This document shows, piece by piece, positions 42,732 through 50,536 of a stretch of DNA of 64,000 bases; position 1 is the stretch's first letter; every line of letters begins with the position of its first letter. The stretch comes from IDS-8 sp040902105. Its GTDB lineage: Bacteria > Pseudomonadota > Gammaproteobacteria > Steroidobacterales > Woeseiaceae. The notes beneath the pieces are model-generated. The model was not told where the DNA came from. It made no database searches and saw only the letters and a program-made list of their open reading frames with translations. The stretch is from the NCBI GenBank assembly GCA_040902105.1, contig JBBDXW010000069.1:1-64000 (forward strand), written 5' to 3'. The translations under genes were made by a program, and so were the position numbers.

Positions 42732-43616
42732 ATGAATATGGACATCGAAAAACCAGGCGCCCTGAGACATCGAGACGTTTGCCGGCGCTTCGACCGTGCG
42801 GCGGCGACCTTTGACCAGGTCGATTTCGTGCACCGGCACGCGGCCAAGGGCCTGTTCGAGCGGATGTCGCCCATGCTGCTTAACGTAGAACGAATTCTCG
42901 ATGCCGGTGCTGCAACGGGTACCGCGAGCCGCGCGCTGGCGCGCCATTACAGGCGGAGCCATGTGCTCAGTCTCGATTCGTCGATGTGCATGCTCAAGCG
43001 GGCGAAGAGGGCGCGCTCGAGGTTTGCCGCGATCGCGGAGCTGCAGGCCGATGCCGCAGGGCTGCCGTTGCAGGCCGGCAGCGTCGACCTCGTTTTCGCC
43101 AACATGCTGTTGCCCTGGATCGACGATCTGCCGGCGTTTTTTGCCGGGATTGGCCGCGTGCTGCGAAAGGACGGCCTGTTGGTATTCTCGACACTCGGGC
43201 CCGACAGTCTCGACCAGCTGAGGCAAGCGTGGAGTGCCGTTGACCGGGAAGAACATGTGAATGCGTTCATCGACATGCACGACGTGGGCGATGCGCTTGT
43301 CAAGGCGGGGCTGCGCGAACCGGTACTCGACGTCGACTACCTGACGGTCACCTACCGCAGCCCGGAGGCCCTTTTCAACGACCTCGCACTGGCTGGTGCA
43401 CGCAACAGCCTCGAGCGGCGGCGACAAACACTGACGGGCAAGGGCCGCTTCAGAGAGATGCAACGGGCGCTCGCGGAAGCTTTCGGGGAAGGACCACTGT
43501 CGCTGCGCCTCGAGCTGGTTTTCGGGCATGCATGGGGCCGGGGACAGGCTTCAGGGCAAACTTCGCCAGGGGAAATCCGCTTCGACGTCAGCCAGATCGG
43601 TCGCCGTTCGCGCTGA
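42732..43616 (+). CDS. bioC: Malonyl-ACP O-methyltransferase
   Basis: This 294-aa SAM-dependent methyltransferase starts the pimeloyl moiety of biotin by methylating malonyl-ACP. Motif I is ILDAGAATGTASRAL; VDLVFANMLLPWIDD and LLVFSTLGPDSL (BioC-type GPxSL) support the assignment over other class I methyltransferases. bioB, bioF and bioH, usually adjacent in related bacteria, are absent from both sides. Confidence 0.88.
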   Translation: MNMDIEKPGALRHRDVCRRFDRAAATFDQVDFVHRHAAKGLFERMSPMLLNVERILDAGAATGTASRALARHYRRSHVLSLDSSMCMLKRAKRARSRFAAIAELQADAAGLPLQAGSVDLVFANMLLPWIDDLPAFFAGIGRVLRKDGLLVFSTLGPDSLDQLRQAWSAVDREEHVNAFIDMHDVGDALVKAGLREPVLDVDYLTVTYRSPEALFNDLALAGARNSLERRRQTLTGKGRFREMQRALAEAFGEGPLSLRLELVFGHAWGRGQASGQTSPGEIRFDVSQIGRRSR

Positions 43617-44053
43617 CGATCTCGAATGTGTTGCGGCACCCGTTCCGCTCGCCGCCAGCTCTGCAACTGCGCCCGTTACGGCCTTGTGGAGCTAAAGTAA
43701 CTCTTTGTTGTCATTGACGATTATGCGTTGCAGACTCTGCCGGGTGGTTTGCATGGTCCGGGGCGTTTGAGTACACTTCACAGGCCTTTGACCGGCGTGC
43801 CTCGCCGGACTTCTGAGAAACAGCAGTCCAGGAAACATAAACGGGGCTTCTTGTTCGCAACGGTTACGGCACCCTGGATTTGACACCCTGAAGAATGCAT
43901 CGATTTGGCCGGGAGGCTCCCGCTTCCGACAGTTTTCTCGCGTCTCGATGTGGCACCGTTATCAGGGGCGATCGCGGTACTATCTGCCCTTGTCGTTGGC
44001 AGCAGGAAAAACGGAAATGCGGGCCATTTTTTGGCCTACAGGGTGAGATTTTA
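43617..44053. other. Intergenic region upstream of the cytochrome oxidase cluster
   Basis: No gene is supported in 437 bp between bioC and coxB. The frame preceding coxB is open to 43895 but shows no extension of the protein family. A candidate promoter is at 43749-43777, implying a long untranslated leader of about 270 nt. Short G+C inverted repeats (CCGGCGTGCCTCGCCGG near 43792) are present. Confidence 0.5.
43749..43777 (+). promoter_or_regulatory. Candidate sigma-70 promoter for the cox cluster
   Basis: TTGCAT at 43749-43754 and TACACT at 43772-43777 are separated by 17 bp. It is the best hexamer pair I could see upstream of coxB. The long distance to the start codon lowers confidence. 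Confidence 0.3.
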
Positions 44054-44869
44054 ATGATACGAAGACTGTCTCTGTGCGTAACCGGCCTGCTGGTCGCGAC
44101 CGGCGCCGGCGCGGACTGGGCAATCAACATGCCGAGAGGGGTCACGGAACTCAGCGCCGAGACCTACGATCTGCACATGATGGTGTTTTACTGGTGCGTG
44201 GGCATCGCGATAGTCGTTTTCGGTGCGATGATCTTCACGCTGGTGCGGCATCGAAAATCGCGGGGCGTCACGCCCGCAAAGTTTTCGCACAGCATGGCCG
44301 CCGAAGTCACCTGGACGATCATACCCATCATTATCCTGTTGCTGATGGTCGTGCCCGCCGCCGAAACGATGATCAAAATCGAAGACAGCCGCGAGCCGGG
44401 CCTGACGGTCGTCGTCACCGGCTATCAATGGAAGTGGCATTACGCCTACCAGGGCGAGAACGTAAGCTATTACAGCACTCTCGCGCGAGCGAGTAACGAA
44501 GCGCGCCACAAAGGCTCCGGGATCGATCCCGGCAGTGTCGAGAATTACCTCCTTGACGTCGACAATCCCCTCGTCGTCCCGCGAGGCACCAAGGTCCGGC
44601 TGCTTCTTACGTCCAACGACGTCGTGCATTCCTGGTGGCTGCCGGATCTCTCGATCAAAAAGGATGCCATACCAGGGTTCATGAACGAGACATGGTTTCA
44701 GGCCGAGGAAACAGGCGTTTTCCGCGGCCAGTGCGCCGAGCTGTGCGGGATGGACCACGGTTATATGCCGATCGTTGTCGAGGTTGTCGAGCCGGACGCC
44801 TTCAAGGCATGGATGGACTCCGAACGGGAGCCGCCGCCGGCCGACTTGACGACGAGCAACGCAAGGTAG
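44054..44869 (+). CDS. coxB: Cytochrome c oxidase subunit II
   Basis: This 271-aa subunit receives electrons from cytochrome c at its CuA centre. A signal peptide, two membrane helices (about residues 45-70 and 85-110) and a C-terminal cupredoxin domain are visible. CuA ligands lie in GQCAELCGMDHGYM (C-x3-C-x3-H-x2-M), with the upstream VVHSWWLP His. The start at 44054 has GGTGAG upstream. No fused cytochrome c domain is present. Confidence 0.95.
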   Translation: MIRRLSLCVTGLLVATGAGADWAINMPRGVTELSAETYDLHMMVFYWCVGIAIVVFGAMIFTLVRHRKSRGVTPAKFSHSMAAEVTWTIIPIIILLLMVVPAAETMIKIEDSREPGLTVVVTGYQWKWHYAYQGENVSYYSTLARASNEARHKGSGIDPGSVENYLLDVDNPLVVPRGTKVRLLLTSNDVVHSWWLPDLSIKKDAIPGFMNETWFQAEETGVFRGQCAELCGMDHGYMPIVVEVVEPDAFKAWMDSEREPPPADLTTSNAR

Positions 44870-44946
44870 GTAAACGAATTCACTGAGTTCGCGGATGCGC
44901 GCATCGCACACAGGCGCATACGCGGATTCGCCCGGAGACGAGACAC

Positions 44947-46548
44947 ATGAGTACTGCAGTGGCAGACGCACACATCGACGAGCATCACGGCCCTGATAAA
45001 GGCATCAGGCGCTGGTTGTTCGCGACCAATCACAAGGACATCGGGACGATGTACCTGGTGTTCAGCCTGACCATGTTTTTCGTCGGCGGCACGATGGCCA
45101 TGGTGATCCGCTCGGAGTTGCTGACGCCTGGCCTGCAGTTCGTGAACCCGGAATTCTTCAACCAGATGACCACGATGCACGCGCTGGTGATGATCTTCGG
45201 CGCCATCATGCCGGCCTTCGTAGGGCTCGCAAACTGGATGGTTCCCCTCATGATCGGCGCACCCGACATGGCGCTGCCGCGCATGAACAACTGGTCGTTC
45301 TGGATTCTGCCTGCCGCGTTCACCATTCTATTGTCCACGCTCTTCATGCCCGGCGGCGCTCCGGCCGGCGGCTGGACCATGTATCCGCCGCTCATTCTGC
45401 AAACCGGCGATGCATTTCCGTTTCTCATTTTCTCCATTCACCTGATGGGCCTGTCGTCCATCATGGGTGCGATCAACATCATCGTTACCATTATCAACAT
45501 GCGCGCGCCGGATATGTCGCTGCTCAAAATGCCGATGTTCGTCTGGTCGTGGTTGATAACGGCGTACCTGCTGATTGCCGTGATGCCGGTGCTGGCGGGC
45601 GCGGTAACCATGCTTTTGACCGACCAGTTCTTCGGCACCAGCTTCTTCCTGGCGGCCGGCGGCGGCGATCCGGTGATGTACCAGCATATTTTCTGGTTCT
45701 TCGGTCATCCGGAGGTTTACATCATGATCCTGCCGGCGTTCGGCATCGTGTCCGAAGTGATCCCGACCTTCGCTCGCAAGCCGCTGTTCGGCCACGACTC
45801 GATGGTCTACGCGCTCTCCGCCATCGCGTTTCTGTCCTTCATCGTCTGGGCGCATCATATGTTCACGGTCGGCATGCCGCTGACCGGACAGTTGTTTTTC
45901 ATGTTTGCAACCATGCTCATCGCAGTGCCTACCGGAGTGAAAATTTTCAACTGGACGGCAACGATGTGGCGGGGGGCGATGACCTTCGAGACGCCAATGC
46001 TGTTTGCGCTGGCCTTCCTGTTCCTGTTTTCGATCGGCGGCTTTTCCGGAGTCATGACGGCGGTAGTGCCGGCGGATATCCAGTACCAGGATTCCTACTT
46101 CGTCGTCGCGCACTTTCACTACGTACTGGTTCCCGGTGCGTTATTCGGCATTCTTGCGGCTGTCTATTACTGGCTGCCCAAGTGGACCGGACGCATGTAC
46201 AACGAGAAGCTCGGAAAGCTTCATTTCTGGCTCACGACGATCTTCGTCAACGTTACGTTCTTCCCAATGCACTTCCTCGGACTGGCCGGCATGCCTCGAC
46301 GGATACCCGACTACGCGACCCAGTTTGCCGACTTCAACTTCGTCGCAAGCATAGGTGCGTTCGGCTTCGGACTTGCGCAGCTGCTGTTCGTGTACGTCGT
46401 CGTCACCTGTATACGCGGACGCGGCGAACCGGCGACAAGCACTGTCTGGGACAATCCGAAAGGACTCGAATGGACCGTGCCGTCACCGGCGCCTTATCAC
46501 ACGTTCGAGACACCGCCGAAGATTCCATCGGCACAGGCATTCTCGTGA
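44947..46548 (+). CDS. coxA: Cytochrome c oxidase subunit I
   Basis: The 533-aa heme-copper catalytic subunit reduces oxygen and pumps protons. It has 12 membrane helices. The CuB site is WFFGHPEVYIMILP (His-Tyr pair) and WAHHMFTVG; heme ligands are TMHALVMIFG and VAHFHYVLVPG. The pattern is that of the aa3 family (A-type), not cbb3. The stop overlaps the next small gene (GTGA). Confidence 0.97.
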   Translation: MSTAVADAHIDEHHGPDKGIRRWLFATNHKDIGTMYLVFSLTMFFVGGTMAMVIRSELLTPGLQFVNPEFFNQMTTMHALVMIFGAIMPAFVGLANWMVPLMIGAPDMALPRMNNWSFWILPAAFTILLSTLFMPGGAPAGGWTMYPPLILQTGDAFPFLIFSIHLMGLSSIMGAINIIVTIINMRAPDMSLLKMPMFVWSWLITAYLLIAVMPVLAGAVTMLLTDQFFGTSFFLAAGGGDPVMYQHIFWFFGHPEVYIMILPAFGIVSEVIPTFARKPLFGHDSMVYALSAIAFLSFIVWAHHMFTVGMPLTGQLFFMFATMLIAVPTGVKIFNWTATMWRGAMTFETPMLFALAFLFLFSIGGFSGVMTAVVPADIQYQDSYFVVAHFHYVLVPGALFGILAAVYYWLPKWTGRMYNEKLGKLHFWLTTIFVNVTFFPMHFLGLAGMPRRIPDYATQFADFNFVASIGAFGFGLAQLLFVYVVVTCIRGRGEPATSTVWDNPKGLEWTVPSPAPYHTFETPPKIPSAQAFS

Positions 46549-46658
46549 ACCAGGACCGTCGCTCCGCTCGAAGCGTGCGCAACACCGCGCTCTGGCTCGC
46601 GGCGATCGCTGTGACCTTTTACCTCGGTTTTATTCTCATGGGAATAATGAGGGGATAA
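46545..46658 (+). CDS. Small membrane protein of the cytochrome oxidase cluster
   Basis: This 37-aa protein (GTG start overlapping the coxA stop) has a basic N-terminus and one transmembrane helix, TALWLAAIAVTFYLGFILMGIM. Proteins of this size and position between coxA and ctaG are described in other bacteria as small oxidase assembly proteins. It is easily missed because of its size and alternative start. Confidence 0.8.
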   Translation: MNQDRRSARSVRNTALWLAAIAVTFYLGFILMGIMRG

Positions 46659-46673
46659 GGGGACACAAGAGCT

Positions 46674-47255
46674 ATGACCGACAGAAAGTCAGACGGCCGT
46701 ATCGGTTCCGGAGCTCTCGCGATCCGGTTGCTGCTGTGCGCGGTCGGCATGTTTGCTTTCGGCTATGCGCTCGTTCCGATTTATGACGTCCTTTGCGAGA
46801 TCACCGGCTTCGGCGGCAGAACCAATGAAACCCCTGTCGTGTTGGCGGTAGCTACCGATACCAGTCGCACCATAGATCTCGAATTCGTCACTACGGTCAA
46901 TGAATATGCCCCGTGGGAGTTCCGCGCCAGCGTAGACAATATGAGAATAAATCCTGGCGGTTTGTACGAAGCGACCTTTGTCGCCACCAATCTGGCGAAT
47001 CGGCACATGACGGCTCAGGCAGTGCCGAGCGTCGCACCCCAGCAGGCAGCGAAGTACTTCAGGAAACTGGACTGTTTCTGTTTTACGACGCAGGAGTTTG
47101 CGGCGCACGAAACGCGCGAACTGCCGGTGCGGTTCATCGTCGACCCGGCGCTACCGGAGTACGTCGACACGATAACCCTGTCGTATACCTTTTTTGATAC
47201 GGCGCGCCTGTCACAGAATTCCGCCGACGCGCATTCGCCGGCCACGGCAAAGTAA
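46674..47255 (+). CDS. ctaG: Cytochrome c oxidase assembly protein CtaG/Cox11
   Basis: This 193-aa membrane-anchored copper chaperone inserts CuB into subunit I. One N-terminal helix is followed by a periplasmic immunoglobulin-like domain with the copper motif CFCF (KLDCFCFTTQEF). VPSVAPQQAAKYFRKLDCFCF and FFDTARL are conserved. It stands between the small membrane protein and coxC. Confidence 0.95.
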   Translation: MTDRKSDGRIGSGALAIRLLLCAVGMFAFGYALVPIYDVLCEITGFGGRTNETPVVLAVATDTSRTIDLEFVTTVNEYAPWEFRASVDNMRINPGGLYEATFVATNLANRHMTAQAVPSVAPQQAAKYFRKLDCFCFTTQEFAAHETRELPVRFIVDPALPEYVDTITLSYTFFDTARLSQNSADAHSPATAK

Positions 47256-47279
47256 TACCGAACGATTCCGGAATCCGTC

Positions 47280-48146
47280 ATGACCAACACTGAAGATCGC
47301 TATTACGTTCCCCACAGCAGCCACTGGCCCATTGTCGGCTCGGTAGGTCTTTTCACGCTGATGATCGGTGTTTCCACCTGGCTCAACGGTAACCGGGTCG
47401 GTTTCTGGATCATGATGGCCGGCGTCGCGGTGATGATCGTCATGCTGACGGGCTGGTTCGGCCGGGTGATTGCCGAGAACCAGGCCGGCAAGTTCAACCG
47501 GCAGGTCGATACCTCGTTCCGCATGGGCATGTTCTGGTTCATCTTTTCCGAGGTGATGTTTTTCTCAGCCTTCTTCGGCGCATTGTTTTACGCGCGCAAC
47601 ATGGCTATTCCCTGGCTCGGCGGATCCAGCAACAATTTTTTCACCAATTTGTTCCTGTGGAACGAATTTGAAAGCACCTGGCCGACCGCCGGGCCGGGCC
47701 AGCTTGGCGGTGAATTCGAAGCGATGGAGCCGTTCGGGCTGCCGCTTATCAATACGGCGATTCTGCTTACGAGCAGTATCACGGTAACGATTGCGCACCA
47801 CGCATTGCAGCTCAATCGACGCATGTTTCTGAACGTCTTTCTCGCGTTGACGTTCCTGCTCGGATTTACGTTTGTCTACCTGCAGGGCGCCGAGTATGTG
47901 CACGCCTATCAGGAATTGAATCTGAAGCTGACGACAGGAATCTACGGATCGACATTTTTCATGTTGACGGGATTTCACGGCATGCACGTTACGATCGGGG
48001 CGATCATGCTGACGATCATCTGGTTCCGCTCGATGAAGGGTCACTTCACGCCGGATAGTCATTTCGCCTTCGAGGCGGTCGCGTGGTACTGGCATTTCGT
48101 CGACGTCGTGTGGCTCGCTCTCTATATATTCGTCTACTGGATGTAA
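47280..48146 (+). CDS. coxC: Cytochrome c oxidase subunit III
   Basis: This 288-aa subunit has seven membrane helices and the family segments HSSHWPIVGS-like N-terminus, FRMGMFWFIFSEVMFFSAFFGALFYAR (split over helix 3), GFHGMHVTIGA and WYWHFVDVVWLALYIFVYW at the C-terminus. It completes the core oxidase with coxB and coxA. Confidence 0.96.
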   Translation: MTNTEDRYYVPHSSHWPIVGSVGLFTLMIGVSTWLNGNRVGFWIMMAGVAVMIVMLTGWFGRVIAENQAGKFNRQVDTSFRMGMFWFIFSEVMFFSAFFGALFYARNMAIPWLGGSSNNFFTNLFLWNEFESTWPTAGPGQLGGEFEAMEPFGLPLINTAILLTSSITVTIAHHALQLNRRMFLNVFLALTFLLGFTFVYLQGAEYVHAYQELNLKLTTGIYGSTFFMLTGFHGMHVTIGAIMLTIIWFRSMKGHFTPDSHFAFEAVAWYWHFVDVVWLALYIFVYWM

Positions 48147-48258
48147 GGCGTTTCGGCGAATCGCCGGACGCGCACGCTGGTGTTTCAGGGAGCCTTTGCA
48201 GACGTCCGGGCGCAGCTTACTTTTGACTACAGAGACAAACGAATTCGACTCTACCCAC

Positions 48259-48987
48259 GTGACAGTCAGAACGAAAACCGCAAGCGATTTCGTGCCGCCC
48301 CTGGCCGGCTGCGTGCTTGTTGTGCTGTTCACGAGCCTCGGCTTCTGGCAACTCGACCGAGCGGAACAGAAACGGGCTGTCGAAGCGGCATTCGACAAGC
48401 CCGGTGAATACCTGCCCGTCGCGCCCGGCAACGAATATGGGCTCTACCAGCCGTTAACCGCTTCCGGCCGTTATCTGAGCGAACGCCAGTTTCTCCTCGA
48501 CAATATGATTCTGGATGGACGGGTCGGCTATTTTGTCGTGACGCCCTTCGAGTACGAAAGCGGCAAGCCGCTGCTGCTGGTCAATCGCGGCTGGGTTGCG
48601 AAGACGACGCCGGCGGAGATTGCAGCGACGATCGCGAGCGAAACTCCGGACAGTGAAACCGCTCCCCCCACTGCCGTCAAGGGACGCGCCGGACAGCTGC
48701 CCCGGGTCGGCATACGAGCGGGCGAAGCATTCGCCGGCGACATGGATTGGCCGCGAACGGCGAATTGGCCGACGCTGGACGAACTGGCCCGGGCGCTGGA
48801 TCGCGACGTGCTGCCGTTCGTCCTCCTGGCAGACCCCGAGCCCGGCAACGCGCTGGTACGCCGCTGGCAGCCTCGGCATGTCGGTCCGATGCGGCATATC
48901 GGGTACGCAGTACAGTGGTTCGCGCTTGCCGCCGGGGTCGTCGTACTGGCCCTTTTCCTGTACAGACAGAGGCGGGCGAAACAATGA
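48259..48987 (+). CDS. SURF1 family cytochrome oxidase biogenesis protein
   Basis: This 242-aa protein has N- and C-terminal membrane helices with a periplasmic domain between, as in SURF1/Shy1, which assists heme a insertion. FTSLGFWQLDRAEQK, GRYLSERQFLLDN, VNRGWV and HIGYAVQWFALA are conserved. The start is uncertain: GTG 48259 gives a compact N-terminus; TTG 48196 would add 21 residues. Confidence 0.88.
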   Translation: MTVRTKTASDFVPPLAGCVLVVLFTSLGFWQLDRAEQKRAVEAAFDKPGEYLPVAPGNEYGLYQPLTASGRYLSERQFLLDNMILDGRVGYFVVTPFEYESGKPLLLVNRGWVAKTTPAEIAATIASETPDSETAPPTAVKGRAGQLPRVGIRAGEAFAGDMDWPRTANWPTLDELARALDRDVLPFVLLADPEPGNALVRRWQPRHVGPMRHIGYAVQWFALAAGVVVLALFLYRQRRAKQ

Positions 48988-49553
48988 CCGGCAGGTCTGG
49001 TTCCGGCTGGTTGCCGATTATTCTCATAGCGCTGCTGTTCTGCGTGCCGTTCGCCCTGGCGGCCTGGCTTTACTACGACAGCTCCCTGCAGCCGTCCGGG
49101 CGAACGAATCATGGCGCGATCCTGGAACCGATCCTGAACCTGCACGACGCCGTCCCGAACTCGCCGGCTGTCGAATTGTCTGATGAGCACTGGTTGCTCG
49201 TCTACGCGAATGACGGCGAATGCGACACGGAATGCCGCAACGCGCTATACACGCTTCGGCAATCGCGCCTGATGCTGGGCAATGACATGCGCCGCCTGAG
49301 GCGCGTATTCTTGCACGGCGAATTGACGCCGGATAAAATTTTTCTGGAAGAGCAGCATCCGGGCCTCAGAATTATCCAGGACCGCGGACTCAGTTCCCTG
49401 CTGGCGTCCAGCCGGCCGCCGCGATCGCAGGCAGGAGGTTTTTTTCTCGTGGACACGCTCGGCAACCTGGTGATGTATTTCCCTCCCGGCACGGTGCCCG
49501 GCGATATGGTCGACGACATTAAACACCTGCTGGATCTGTCCCGGATTGGATAG
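48984..49553 (+). CDS. SCO-like thioredoxin-fold membrane protein of the oxidase cluster
   Basis: This 189-aa protein has one N-terminal helix (residues 9-27) and a periplasmic thioredoxin-like domain. CDTEC is a CxxxC pair as in SCO copper chaperones, and GGFFLVDTLGNLVMYFPPG matches the distal SCO strand. The copper-binding His usually found just before that strand is not seen. Its ATG overlaps the surf1 stop (ATGA). Probably a redox or copper assembly factor. Confidence 0.75.
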   Translation: MTGRSGSGWLPIILIALLFCVPFALAAWLYYDSSLQPSGRTNHGAILEPILNLHDAVPNSPAVELSDEHWLLVYANDGECDTECRNALYTLRQSRLMLGNDMRRLRRVFLHGELTPDKIFLEEQHPGLRIIQDRGLSSLLASSRPPRSQAGGFFLVDTLGNLVMYFPPGTVPGDMVDDIKHLLDLSRIG

Positions 49554-49622
49554 TCGGCCGCACAGTTCGCCGGCACGGCTGGCGCGGGTCGTTCAGCCGC
49601 ACCATGGACATTTCCCTGGAGC

Positions 49623-50528
49623 ATGCGCGTGAGCGTGAGTCGCCTTCAAAGTACCGGTGACTGGCGCGACTACTATGCCCTGACGAAACCCCGGGTCGTC
49701 ATGCTGATCGTATTCACAGCCATTGTCGGCATGTTTCTCGCGGTCCCCGGCTGGCCTGGCATCAAGGCGCTGGTGTTCGGCACACTCGGCATTGGCCTTG
49801 CGGCATCGTCTGCCGCGGCGATCAATCACCTTCTTGACGCGCGCATCGATATCCAGATGTCCCGTACTCGCGGACGGCCGCTGCCGCAGGGCCGGTTGTC
49901 CGAGGCGCATGCACTCGCGTTTGCGTCGATCCTGTGTGCGGTTGCGATGCTTATTCTGTGGTTCCTCGTGAACCCGCTGACGGCCGTGCTGACCTTTGCA
50001 TCCCTGATCGGCTACGCAGTCGTCTATACGGTTTATCTCAAACGCGCGACGCCGCAGAACATCGTCATCGGCGGCGCCGCGGGCGCCGCCCCGCCGGTTC
50101 TCGGATGGGCGGCCGTTACCGGCGAGGTACACGCGAACGCCCTGCTGCTTTTTCTGATCGTGTTCGTCTGGACTCCGCCGCATTTCTGGGCATTGGCAAT
50201 CGCCAGAAAAGCCGACTATGAGAAAGTCGGCATTCCGATGCTGCCCGTGACACATGGCAACGAGTTTACGCGTCAGTTCATCCTGCTCTATACAATCCTG
50301 CTGATGCTGGTCACGATACTGCCGTATCTGTCCGGTATGAGCGGACTGATCTATCTCGCGGCCGCCGTGGCGCTCGGCGGCGTATTCCTCTATTACGCGA
50401 TTCGCCTGAAAGTCGATGAAAGTCCGCGCCTTCCGATGCGTGTTTTCAAGTACTCTATCAACTATCTGATGTTTTTATTTACCGCCCTGCTGGTTGACCA
50501 TTACTTCATCGTCACGTTCGGGCTCTAG
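49623..50528 (+). CDS. ctaB: Protoheme IX farnesyltransferase (heme O synthase)
   Basis: This 301-aa UbiA-type enzyme farnesylates heme b to heme O. ALTKPRVVMLIVFTAIVGM, NHLLDARIDIQMSRTRGRPLPQG and HFWALAIARKADYEKVGIPMLPV are diagnostic. Heme A synthase (ctaA), normally just upstream, is absent; only 69 bp separate it from the SCO-like gene. Confidence 0.96.
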   Translation: MRVSVSRLQSTGDWRDYYALTKPRVVMLIVFTAIVGMFLAVPGWPGIKALVFGTLGIGLAASSAAAINHLLDARIDIQMSRTRGRPLPQGRLSEAHALAFASILCAVAMLILWFLVNPLTAVLTFASLIGYAVVYTVYLKRATPQNIVIGGAAGAAPPVLGWAAVTGEVHANALLLFLIVFVWTPPHFWALAIARKADYEKVGIPMLPVTHGNEFTRQFILLYTILLMLVTILPYLSGMSGLIYLAAAVALGGVFLYYAIRLKVDESPRLPMRVFKYSINYLMFLFTALLVDHYFIVTFGL

Positions 50529-50536
50529 CGGTTGCA

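Noticed and set aside
43895..44053. Upstream extension of coxB
   Set aside because: The frame is open, but a signal peptide and a good ribosome binding site occur at 44054; the extra residues have no similarity to the subunit II family.
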